This document shows positions 1 through 9,240 of a DNA stretch of 22,500 bases, piece after piece; the first letter of the stretch is position 1; each line of letters opens with the position of its first letter. A model generated the notes under the pieces. That model did not search any database. It had not been told where the DNA came from and saw nothing but the letters and a program-made list of their open reading frames with translations. This DNA comes from Chromera velia. Taxonomy: Eukaryota; Sar; Chromeraceae. A program made the position numbers and the translations under genes. The stretch is taken from the NCBI GenBank assembly GCA_018398765.1, contig JAHBMJ010003291.1, positions 42,501-65,000 on the forward strand, read 5' to 3'.

Positions 1-36
1 GCACCCCCCCATGCACTCCAAAAGCCGCCCCCCCAC

Positions 37-210
37 CTGCCACCAGTTGTAGAGGACGCCTTGGGGGTCTGGGTCGTGGTGCTGCGTCGTGAAGACGGGC
101 AGCCCCTTAGCTCGGAATGATTCCATCAGAGCAACCACGTTCTTCAAAATGGGGGCACCGCAGTCTCCGAATCGGTGCTGCATGTCCACAACGATCAGAG
201 CGGGCTTCAT
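37..210 (-). CDS. isochorismatase-family hydrolase, first exon (partial gene)
   Basis: First exon of a cysteine hydrolase of the isochorismatase-like superfamily (PF00857). Read on the minus strand from the ATG at 210, it gives 58 residues beginning MKPALIVVDMQHRF. This has the family's first beta-strand and its catalytic Asp (D9, in VVDMQ). It continues through a helix to the strand LPVFTTQHHDPDP and then LYNWW, as in relatives that carry a TxHGHxDP...WW segment. The Lys and Cys of the catalytic triad would lie in later exons beyond the left edge. The exon ends CAG|GTGGGG at 37/36 in phase 0. Reading on through the donor also stays open to the edge, so the donor is probable rather than certain. 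No ATG lies upstream in frame before a stop at 376-378; the GAA-rich stretch at 211-250 is therefore taken as 5' UTR. The substrate cannot be told. The gene is divergent from the protease gene at 1054. Confidence 0.85.
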
Positions 211-1053
211 CTTTTCTTTTTCTTCTCCTTCTCCTTCTTCTTCTTCTTCCTTCAGCTCTTTCTCTCTGTTTGCTGTTCTTCGCCTCAGCCTTTGTGATCC
301 GAGGGAATAGCCCAATTGGGGCTCTTCGTGGTTGCCCGTTTTGCTTTTGAAAGGGGGAGTGTCGGGCAGACCGAGCTAGACGTGAGTTCTTTCCCGGCCG
401 ATGAGATGACTACCAACTGCGCGAGAGGGGACTAGGTAATGCAGCGAGCACAAACATGGTCAGGAAAGCGAAACTTGGGCTTCACTTCCAATCCCAAAGA
501 ATCGCGACGGGTCTGCTCAGAGACGGAGACGGAGGAGACGGCAGCTCCGGGCAGCAGGTGTTTCTTTACCTCACTGTCCCTTCCTCGAGGCAGGCACAAT
601 ATGTGTCCTTTTTTCGCACGTAATCGCACGTATGCAATATGGAGCGGCTAATGCAACCAAACCCAGCTAGGGTTCCTGCCAGGCTGCAGATCAGATCCCC
701 CGAGAGGGAAAAGTTTATATTAATATAATTCCCTTTGAAAGATTTGTCGATCAGTGCATGAGCAGACTGATCGAAGGACCACAGTCGGCCGGGGTATGCC
801 GCGCGCGCGGCCCGCGTGGCCCCGCGACACACGCGGTCCCGCGGCCTGTTGTCAGAAAGTGCGATCGACCGGAGTGTCACTCTGAATGGCTGCCGACTGT
901 GTATATACGTCTGGCTTCTCGTCAAGTTCTGACATGCTCCTGACAAAAGAGAGTGGCCTGTCGAGAGCAGTTGCGTGAGCGCTGTCTCGCACCGAGACTG
1001 GTGGCTCGGTGAATTTTCGGGTTTACCTCGCACGACGGGTCTCCCATGAGAAG
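211..1053. promoter_or_regulatory. shared upstream region of two divergent genes
   Basis: These 843 bases separate the start codons of the hydrolase (minus) and the DEG1 protease (plus), so they should hold both promoters and both 5' UTRs. I see a pyrimidine-rich run at 211-265 (GAA repeats on the hydrolase strand), an AT-rich stretch at about 713-730, a perfect 9-bp inverted repeat at 747-774, a CpG-rich block at about 798-846, and TATATA at 901-906, about 150 bases before the protease ATG. Open frames here are short and resemble nothing I know. Which element drives which gene is inference. Confidence 0.6.
747..774. promoter_or_regulatory. 9-bp perfect inverted repeat in divergent promoter
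   Basis: TCGATCAGT at 747-755 is followed, after a 10-base loop, by its exact reverse complement ACTGATCGA at 766-774. Each arm contains a GATC core. The spacing of about two helical turns between arm centres would suit a dimeric regulator bound to one face of the DNA. It could also simply be a cruciform-prone sequence. It lies midway between the two divergent genes. No function is shown. Confidence 0.4.
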
Positions 1054-2678
1054 ATGAAGATGCCGTCTCCTTTTTCTCTTTCTCTTCGCTCGGCCGTTCT
1101 GCTGGTGGCTCTCACCGGTGCAGAGTGCAGCGCTCGACCTCTGCGCTTTGAGAAGGGTTCTGTTGGTTTTCTGTCCGTCCATTCGCTGCATACACAGGTG
1201 AGGGCACGGAGCAGACGGGCTCCCAGAAATGCCAGTGTCTCCGTCTCCGTCTCTCTATTTGATGGAGGAGACAGGGAAGGGGACGGAGATGCGTATCCGT
1301 CGGGTTCAATGCAAAGAAAGGAGACGGCTGGGGAGAGCGACATGTCAGCGGGGGATCACAGAGAGGAAGGCGAGACATTTGAGGTGGAAGAAGGTTATGT
1401 AGACGGGGGGGCAACGGGAAGGGATGAGAGGGGAACCTTCGGAGGAGAGACAGAGACTCAGGGAAGGAGCAGGCGGGACGCCGTCCTTGAGTCTCTTTTG
1501 GGTTTTTCGTCTCTTCCTCTTCTTTGGTCCTCCTCTTCTTCCTCTTTCTCTTCTGGTTCTGCTGCATGGGCTGCTTCGGTGGCGTCAGACACTCCTCTGC
1601 GGTTGGATAGGGAGACGACGACGAAACTGGAGAAACTGAGGGACGATGAAATGACGGTACGTATGTGAATGGCAGAAGTACGTACGTGTGTGTGTATTGT
1701 CATTTTTTCTCTTTCGCTCTGTGTGGGTGCGTGGGGGAGGACCNGGGGGGGGGGGGGGATTATCCTTCCAGTATCTCCACCTGGGTTGTCCGGCTCACTC
1801 TTTCTGTTTGTGCCTCTGTTTCTTTCCCTTTTCACTGCTACTTCTCTGACTCATAGCAGGGTCCAACTCGAGGCTTTTATTCGCGCTTTTCTCTTCTTCT
1901 TCCTACTGCTCTCAAGATTGTCCTGCAGGCGCCCTGCCCTCTTCTCTTCTCTTTTCCTCTCTTCTCCTTTTTTCACATCTGTGGGATCAGAAGAGTGCAT
2001 GCATTTCTTTTCTCTGTATGGAAACAGACTCATTTAAATACAGAATTCTTTTTCTGTGTATGAAATAAATGCATTCCTTTCTTTTCTTGCACATCTGTGG
2101 GATCAGAAGAGTGAGAAAACAAACAGACAAACAAACAAACAAACAATCTGCATGTGAATGGGCTGGCATATGAGCGTGCAATCAGTCGTGTGTCTTGCAC
2201 CGTACTGGTGCTTTCTTGCAGATCATTAATTTGTTTGATCAAAGCTTTCTTGCAGATCATCAATTTGTTTGATCAAAGCTTTCTTGCAGATCATCAAGTT
2301 GTTTGATCAAAGCTTTCTTGCAGATCATCAATTTGTTTGATCAAAGCTTTCTTGCAGATCATCAGTTTGTTTGATCAAAGCTTTCTTGCAGATCATCAAT
2401 TTGTTTGATCAAAGCTTTCTTGCAGATCATCAATTTGTTTGATCAAAGCACGCCTTCTGTGGTCTTCATTGACACTTTTGTTTCAAGGTGAGACTGCATT
2501 TTCTTGTTTGTGTTTGTGCATGTATGCCTCTGTGTCTGTCTCTCTTTCTGCAAGCTTGTTTGTGTCGGTTGGCAATGACGGTAAGGTGAGGCGCCTTTGG
2601 TTGCCTATCTGTCTGTCTGTCTGTCTGTCAGTCAGTCTGTCTGTCTTGTATGTCTGTGTGCCTGCCTGCTTGCTTGCT

Positions 2679-2710
<32 letters not shown>

Positions 2711-4464
2711 TGTGTCTGTCTGTCTGTCTGTTTGCCTGTCTGCCTGTCTGTCTGTTTGCCTGTCTGCCTGTCTGTCTGTTTGCCTGTCTGTCTGTCTGTC
2801 TGTCTGTCTGTCAGAAAAAGAGGGAGAAGAAGAAACACATAGTCTGTCTCTCTGTGCGTTCGTCTGTCTCTCTGTTTGTCTCTCCTGAATGTCTCTCTGT
2901 GTTGAATGTCTGTGTGCCTGTATGCCGGTCGGTCGTTCCGGCATTTTGCTGGCTGCATCTGCCCGCCTGCCTGCTACCTGCCAGGTAAAAGAAAAGAAGA
3001 TCCAAAAACAAAGGAAGGAACAACAAATGAATGAATGAATGAATGAATGAATGAATGCATGAATGAATGAATGAATGAATGAATGAGTGAATGAATGAAT
3101 GAATGCAGACGCGACGCCTTCACGATGGATGCCATCGAAATCGCCTCAGGGGCAGGCAGCGGCCTTGTGTGGGACGACGTCGGTCACATCGTCACGAACT
3201 TCCATGTGGTGGAGGGCGCAAATTCGGCCATGATCACCATCACGTCGCCTGACGGAAAGAAAAAACAGTACAAAGCAGCCGTGACAGGGTGGGTGGGTGC
3301 GTGGGAGGAGAATCAAGGGAAAAGAAAACAAAGGAAGAAAGATCTTCTTTTGAGGCTGCAGGAGGGGGGTTGGGTGGAGGATCTCTGTCTGTCTCGCGTC
3401 CCCCCTCCCCTCCCCACCTTCTCTCTGACTGAGTTAGTTTGTGCCTTTGTAAAAAATGTATTCATCATTCTGAGCAGGGGGTTGCCAGGCAGTCCTTTTT
3501 CTGCTTGGATGCCTGCAAACAAATCTGTCTGTGTGCCCTGATTTTCCTCCCTCGATTGATTCATTCGGACAGCTCCCTTCTTGGCGTCATCATGCATGTG
3601 CTCGAAAGGGAATCACATGCCTCTCTCACAAATGAATGAATGAATAAATGTGTATCCTTTACTGTGACATGCTTCTATTCTGCGTCAATCTCTTTCCCGA
3701 CAGAGTCGGCACTTTCTTCATATTTGATGCCTGCGTGTGTATGCCTGCCTGCCTGCTTGTGTGACTTCTCTGCTGCTGTGTCAGATTCGACCCCGACAAG
3801 GACATCGCCGTTCTGAAAATCGAGACAGAGGGAGAGAAGCTGCAGCCGATCAAACTCGCACCCTCCAAGGGAGTCAAAGTGGGGCAGACGGCTTTGGCAA
3901 TCGGTCAGTCATATGGACCTACAGACCTACAGATAGACATGAGGAAGGAAGAAAGAGGGAGTGGCGAGGGAGGAAGAAAGAGAGAGACCTGTAGGGTGGC
4001 AGGCAGAGAAATAGCGACAGACTTGTGCCCATCTGCTGCCCCCACCTCTCCTTTTCTTCCTTGCACTCTCCGATGGCCGGCTCGGATATGAAGGGAGAGG
4101 GTTTTCTTCTGTGGCCTTCTCCTCCTTGTCGCAGACTCCCTCCGTGTTCGCTTTCTCCTTCCCCTCTTGTTTTCTGCCTGGAAAAAGAAGAAGAAAAAGG
4201 ACTCCACACATAGTTCCTCCGCCTATCATCTCCCTGTGTCTGTCCCTCCCTGTGAGTGATCCATCGATGCCTCCCCCCTTCCCTCCAGGCAATCCTTTTG
4301 GCCTCGACCACACTCTTACGATGGGGGTCATTTCTGGTCTGGGCAGGCAGATTGTCTCTCCCTCTGGCAGACGGTGGGTGGGTGGGCAGGCAGATTGTCT
4401 CTCCCTCTGGCAGACGGTGGGTGGGTGGGTGCGTCGGTGCATGGACGCCTCGTGCTGGCTTCAA

Positions 4465-4495
<31 letters not shown>

Positions 4496-4729
4496 GTTAC
4501 ATGATGCATGTAGCATCGCACGGATGCATGATGGTGGGATGATTGGCTTTTTTGTGTGTCTGCATGCAATCGTATACACACCCTCCGGCCTTTTCGAGTA
4601 CGTATGGGGGGCAAGCGTTTGTGCGCACAGGCAGGCACGCATTTGCGCGCATGTGCATTTTGGACAAATGTCGATGGTTAGGATCGAAGGAAACTGGTGT
4701 CCCTTTTTTTGGCGGTCTGCATGCATGCA

Positions 4730-4766
<37 letters not shown>

Positions 4767-7743
4767 TGACATTTCCCTGCAGCATCGACGATGTGGTTCA
4801 GACAGACGCCGCGATCAATCCCGGGAACAGCGGGGGTGCCCTTTTTGACATCTCGGGGAGACTTCTGGGGATGAACACAGCCATCAAATCACCCACCGGT
4901 ACGTGCGCCTCCATGCAGTCTGCATGGTCGGGGGGGAGGCATTTCGTTTCGTTTCTTTTTGCATTGAATTTCGAACTCTGTTCTTGTTGTTGTCTTTGGG
5001 GGGATTGGAGGAGGAGGGGCATGAAGAGAACGGAGGGACACGGCAGGGGTGGTGGGAACACGTTCACATGGTCTCAACGTCCTTTCCCCCATCCTGTGTG
5101 TCATTTTTCCTTTCTCCCTCCCTCTCACTCTCTCTTTTTGTTTTCCTGTACCGATCAGTCAGTGCACGGCGAGGAAGACGAAGTCGAAGAAAGGGGAGGG
5201 CCATTCGAAGTAGGAAGAAGAAAAAGGATGAACTTGTTCACTGTATGTCTGTTTGGCACATCGACCAATTTGTTTCATTCGTGGAAAACACAAAAGGATA
5301 ACCTTTTTTCTTGAAAAGTCTTGTGTGCTCTCGATCGCTCCACTTGCCTGCATGTCGCTTCGTTCCTTCATTCACTCGACCATTCATTTATTCATTCAGG
5401 TGCGTCTGCTGGAATTGGGTTCGCCATCCCGTCAGACACGTTGCAGCAGATCGTTCAGACAATTATCAAATTTGGTAAAGTGGTAAGTCAATCAGTCAGG
5501 CAGTCAGGTGGTGCTGTTCAGTCTTTGTATCCATCTCTGTTTAAATTCTTCCTCTTTCGTTTTTCTGTCAGCTCTTTTCTTTCTCCCTCCCCAGATTATC
5601 CGTGAGACGTCTGCCATGCAAGCAAGACAATCACTTTCTCTCTCTCTCGCAATTGGTTTTGTAATTCGCTTGTTCATACATTGATTTGTCCAGTAAATCC
5701 ACTTCTCTATTTTCCTGTTGTGCCCTCCCTCAGGTCCGACCCCGCATAGGCGTCACCCTCCTCAACTCTGCACAGGTCTGTCTGTCTGTGTGTCTGTCTG
5801 TCTGTCTGTTTCACTGTGTTTTTGTGGACAAATCCTTTTCTTGTATGTTTTCTTTTTTTTCTATCTTTCCTGGTATGTATTTTGTGTCAACATTGATTTC
5901 ACAATCCGCGTGGATATCGTTATCGTCGTTTCCCTAGTCCTATGTTCTGTCGGTCTCATGAAGGGGGGGGGGGAGATGCTGGGGCGCCTCCTAAACTCAT
6001 CTCCCTCACGCGTCTGTATGGGCCTAAACTCATCTCCTTCACGCGTCTGTACGGGCGTGGATGTGTCAGACAGACTGGTGGGGGGGTGTACAGAGTGCCA
6101 TTCCCATTCTTCCTGCATTCAGGAAGGAATTCCGAGGGACGGAAGGCAAAGCACCCATCATGGAATTCGTCCATGCAATACATAAATAATTCTCTGTGCG
6201 AATTTGATGAATGCATGAAACATGAGACATGAGGCATGGGGAATGCAGGCCCGGGTGCTGGGGATCTCCAAGGGCGTCCTGGTTCTCGACGTTCCCTCGG
6301 GGTCCAACGCCGAGAAGGCGGGGCTGAGGGGAACTCGGCGGTCTGTGAACGGATACATCGGTCGGTCTGTTGGTCTGTCGGTGTGTCGGTCTGTCGGTCT
6401 GTCTGTCGGTCTGTGAGGCGACTCGTCACGGCAGGCGGACAGTAGGGGCGTTTTATCAGCGGTTGGGTCAGCAGATGAATGAATGCATGCGTACATATAT
6501 ATGTAGTGATGTGCATATAAACAAAAAAATACAAGTTGTCTCTTTTTTCTTCCATTTTTATTGAAAGGCCTGTCTATTATGTTTGTATTTTTGTAGAAAA
6601 CCCTTTTTTCACCGTCTTCAGCAATCACTGCGCTCCCTCCTCCCTCTGTCCCGCCTTCTTCCTCAATTTGTTCGTCCTTTCATGCCTTCCTTTCCCCTTT
6701 TGCCCCTGTCTGTCCATGTGCCCGTCTCGTCTTTTCTCGTTTTGCTTCTGTCTCGTCTTTCTTCTGTCTCGTGCGACTTTCTTTCTGTGCGCACCGATTT
6801 CATGCTTTCTCTCTGAGTGTCTCTTTCTACCTATCCATAGCTTCCTGGTGGCTCTCCGGGTGTGCAGACCTTCTGCCTGCCTGACTGCCTGCCTGCTTTC
6901 TCTTCTCTGCTCTTCTCTGCGCGATAGTCAACAAGAGAAAGGGTACAGTATCTTTTAGCTTTTGCATGTATGATTGTGGCTAGCTCTGCATGTTGGAAGG
7001 AATTAAGGGGCGCCTCGATCGATCCCCGTGAGCAGGGAGGGAGGGCCCTCTGCTGCGCTGCTGCATGACATTGTGTATGTGTATGTGTATGTGTGTGTGT
7101 GCATTCACGAATGCCCAGTTGTCTTTCTGTCTATGCCCCCGCCGCAGCCTCATAAACGAAAGGAGAAGCAAAGAACGAACACGTCGAGATAGAAAGAATG
7201 TGGAAGTGCAAAGGCGTAAGCCTGCACTGGGCAAGGAAGGGCCGCAGGGTATTCTCAAAGTCTGGAGCTCTGCTACTCTTCCACTGAGAGAGCGCGCTAC
7301 AAGAAGAAAGGAAGGAAGAAAGAAAGAAAGAAAGAAACAGAAGAGAATGCAAAAAGAGAAAAAGGAAAAGAAAAAACGATATACTCTCCCTGTCGCCGTC
7401 TTTCTGCAGAGCTCGTCGACATCATCGTGAAGGCGGGGGGGAAGAATGAATAAATATACATATGCATACAGAATATCTGAATGAATGAATGAATGCAGAG
7501 CTCGGGGACATCATCGTGAAGGCGGGGGGGAAGAATGAATGTATACACATATACATATAGAATATCTGAATGAATGAATCAATGAATGCAGAGCTCGGGG
7601 ACATCATCGTGAAGGCGGGGGGGAAGGACATCAACGAGGAGTCTGATCTCTTTGCGGTCTGTCTCCCTGTGTGTTGCTATCTGTCTGTCTGTCTGTCTGT
7701 CTGTCTGAAGAAGGAAAACAAGAAGTCATACAGTCTGTTTGTG

Positions 7744-7774
<31 letters not shown>

Positions 7775-7925
7775 GTGCGTGTGTGTGTGTGTGAGAGAGA
7801 GAGAGAGACAGACAGAGAGAGAGAGAGACAGAGAGAGAGAGAGAGAATCTGTCTGTGAGTCTGTGAGATAGAGCAGATAGACAGATGGAGAGAGAGAGAG
7901 GGCGTGCGTGCGTTCGTGTATGTGG

Positions 7926-7962
<37 letters not shown>

Positions 7963-7963
7963 C

Positions 7964-7997
<34 letters not shown>

Positions 7998-8010
7998 TAG
8001 AGACAGACCG

Positions 8011-8041
<31 letters not shown>

Positions 8042-8581
8042 GAAAGAGACTGTCAGCGAGGCGAGAGAAAGAGAGAGAGAGGGAGAGAGTCTGTCTGTCT
8101 GTCTGTCTGTGTGACGGAGAGAGAATGAGGCGGAAACAATCCTGCAGCGGGGGGGAGAATGCTGTGGGGTCGATCCCCGAGGAAACAAAAAGAGAAATGC
8201 TGTGAGGTCCCCGTCTTTTTCTCTTGTCTTCTCTGGACCTGTTCCGATGAAGATGTGGAAGTGGAGGCAGCTCCATCCAGCTGGTGATAATCCATGTGCT
8301 CTGTACCTTCTCGGTTTCTCATTGATTACAGACAAATCTGTTCCGCTTCTTTTCTCTTCTCTTCTCTTCTTGGCCTGCATGTCTGCCCGCAGGTCCTGGA
8401 GGGCTTCAAACCCGGTCAGCGGCTTCCGGTCTCCGTTCTGCGCCCTGCCACTTCTGCCTCAGGCTCAGGGGGGGGTGTAGGGGTAGGGGGGGGAGCAGAA
8501 GAAGCGGGGGGAGGGGGCCAGGCTTCAACTCCCCAGATGAAATCGGTGGATTTGTCGCTTGTCCTCGGGTCTAATGAGTGA
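1054..8581 (+). CDS. DEG1: DEG1-type HtrA serine protease, thylakoid lumen, 11 exons
   Basis: Exons: 1054-1656, 2426-2487, 3109-3288, 3785-3903, 4289-4373, 4783-4898, 5400-5482, 5734-5775, 6249-6360, 7592-7656, 8393-8581. All introns are GT-AG and all phases agree, giving 551 residues and a TGA. Residues 1-27 are a signal peptide ([10 protein letters not shown] then [10 protein letters not shown]). A Ser/Arg/Gly/Glu-rich transit-like stretch follows, then RSRRD at 138-142 with a hydrophobic run ending SAAWA, a Tat-type lumen signal. The trypsin-like domain carries His254 (TNFHVV), Asp288 (DKDIAV) and Ser366 (GNSGG), plus NPFGLDHTL at 323-331. One PDZ domain spans about 430-520, with [10 protein letters not shown] and ELGDII. 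The C-terminal tail is Gly-rich. It aligns through both domains with plant DEG1, the lumen protease and chaperone involved in photosystem II repair. Plant DEG1 has about 440 residues; the extra length here is mainly leader. ATG 1054 is chosen because the signal peptide starts there. Confidence 0.93.
1744..1757 (+). other. ambiguous base beside a G homopolymer (assembly weak point)
   Basis: The only N in the window is at 1744, directly before an unbroken run of G in intron 1 of the protease gene. The run length is therefore probably not reliable. It is intronic and does not affect the protein model. Confidence 0.9.
1974..2113 (+). repeat. 24-bp direct repeat in intron 1
   Basis: The 24 bases beginning CACATCTGTGGGATCAGAAG occur identically at 1974-1997 and 2090-2113, a period of 116 bases. 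The interval contains further weakly repeated pieces (ATGCATTTCTTTTCT near 2000 and ATGCATTCCTTTCTT near 2070). This looks like an older tandem duplication inside intron 1, not one that carries a splice junction. Confidence 0.8.
2211..2448 (+). repeat. 7 x 34-bp tandem array duplicating the exon 2 acceptor
   Basis: Seven head-to-tail copies start at 2211, 2245, 2279, 2313, 2347, 2381 and 2415, with only single-base differences in copies 1, 3 and 5. Each copy holds a complete 3' splice site (CTTTCTTGCAG) and the first 23 bases of exon 2 (ATCATCAATTTGTTTGATCA then AAG). The last copy is the working junction: it continues into the rest of exon 2, residues TPSVVFID of the conserved DEG1 sequence. 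Because 34 is not a multiple of three, most upstream acceptors would shift the frame. The copy three units upstream keeps the frame but meets a TGA inside the array. Confidence 0.95.
2604..2814 (+). repeat. (CTGT)n/(CCTG)n microsatellite, intron 2
   Basis: About 210 bases of CTGT units interrupted by CCTG, CTTG and TTGC variants. A short higher-order pattern (TCTGTTTGCCTGTCTGCCTG) recurs near 2725-2790. Long open frames appear on both strands because a four-base repeat lacks stops in any frame. They are artefacts of composition and not genes. Confidence 0.9.
3026..3105 (+). repeat. (GAAT)n microsatellite running into the exon 3 acceptor
   Basis: About 19 units of GAAT, with single-base variants, run directly into GAATGCAG, the acceptor of exon 3 at 3108/3109. 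There is no polypyrimidine tract next to this acceptor. Exon 10 of the same gene also has a GAATGAATGCAG acceptor. Confidence 0.92.
4341..4426 (+). repeat. 2 x 43-bp tandem duplication of the exon 5 donor
   Basis: Bases 4341-4383 are repeated at 4384-4426. The unit contains the last 33 bases of exon 5 (residues [10 protein letters not shown] and the first two bases of the next codon) plus the donor GTGGGTGGGT. Only the first donor (4373/4374) keeps the frame into exon 6 ([18 protein letters not shown]). Using the second would add 43 bases and shift the frame. Confidence 0.93.
4734..4764 (+). repeat. (GT)n microsatellite, intron 5
   Basis: A GT dinucleotide run ends about 18 bases before the exon 6 acceptor (CCCTGCAG at 4782). 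A (CTGT)n run at about 4465-4495 lies in the same intron. Confidence 0.9.
5990..6055 (+). repeat. 2 x 33-bp tandem repeat in intron 8
   Basis: Two adjacent copies (5990-6022 and 6023-6055) begin CCTAAACTCATCTCC and differ at two positions. They lie wholly inside intron 8, following a poly-G run at about 5963-5973, and include no splice junction. Confidence 0.9.
7410..7624 (+). repeat. 3 tandem copies duplicating the exon 10 acceptor
   Basis: An acceptor plus the first 33 bases of exon 10 (AGCTCGGGGACATCATCGTG...GGGGGGGAAG) occurs at 7410, 7499 and 7592, with periods of 89 and 93 bases. Copies 1 and 2 then leave the exon sequence for AATGAAT, ATACATAT, AGAATATCTG and a GAATGAATGCAG acceptor that opens the next copy. 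Only the third copy continues into the real exon ([12 protein letters not shown]). Copy 1 differs by two bases (CTCGTCGAC). In the frame required from exon 9, copy 1 reaches a TAA soon after its pseudo-exon. Confidence 0.94.
7676..8113 (+). repeat. compound microsatellite with opposed CTGT and ACAG arrays, intron 10
   Basis: Intron 10 is mostly simple sequence: CTGT arrays at about 7678-7707 and 7745-7772, GT and GA runs at 7780-7850, GT at 7926-7958, ACAG arrays at about 7977-7997 and 8012-8041, GA runs, then CTGT again at 8090-8111. CTGT and ACAG are reverse complements, so the transcript can fold back on itself. Long open frames on both strands here are composition artefacts. Confidence 0.88.
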
Positions 8582-9240
8582 TGGAATGTTCAGAATTAAA
8601 GACCCAATCGTGGGAGCTAGGGAAAATCGTTCAAATCATTGCATAAGACTCGGAGTCATGGCCATAGAGAATCAACTCATGCAACATCACTGGCAAACCA
8701 TATATATACAGACTTACGTAATCAAACTTAATTTCATTGTGCGGTCTGATGCATGGCTGACGCTGGTAATACTTGAGTCTACTGCATGGAGAAAAGCATG
8801 TAAAACATACTGCTTACATAAATTTCTGTATACGTGCTTGAAAAACCTAGTCAGAAAAGGTTAATTGCGGCTAGGGTTGCGCTTGTATATACATGCGGCG
8901 TTGCGCTGAAAGTAACATGAAAACGTATACAATTTTTAAAAAAATGTGTCACTAGATGTCTTGATCACAAGTTGGCTACGTCGTATAGCAAGTTGGACGT
9001 GGCTAACCCAGTTTGACTAGTAAATTTAATACCTAGTTTAATATCTTACTATAATTTCAGTTACTTAATATTCTAGGTACCATAAAAACTATAGTATAAA
9101 AAATTTTCTTTTTTGTTATATGCGACGCCTTAGTCATGCCTAGTTAATATTTAGCGACTGACCAATAATATATTATACGACAATATAAGTGATTCTCTAA
9201 AAATATGCATTGCATTGATCAACTGTATTTTCTGACTTCC
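8582..9240. other. AT-rich intergenic stretch, no gene seen
   Basis: This is the downstream flank of the protease gene. Composition changes sharply right after the stop: the Gly-rich GC-rich exon gives way to AT-rich unique sequence without microsatellites. ATTAAA at 8595-8600, 14 bases after the stop, could be a polyadenylation signal but is very close. A 101-residue open frame at 8559-8864 begins inside the last protease exon in another frame and has no recognisable features, so it is not called. Confidence 0.5.

Noticed and set aside
2211-2448. CRISPR-like array, because of regular 34-bp repeats
   Set aside because: The copies are directly contiguous with no spacers, and each copy contains an acceptor plus exon 2 sequence in a eukaryotic gene.
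2439-2990. Cys/Leu/Ser/Val-rich open frames on both strands across the CTGT array
   Set aside because: A four-base repeat without stops stays open in all frames; the sequence is intron 2 of the protease gene.
3919-4640. Minus-strand open frames of 132-239 codons
   Set aside because: They are antisense to introns and exons of the protease gene, rich in Arg, His and Pro from simple sequence, with no recognisable domain.
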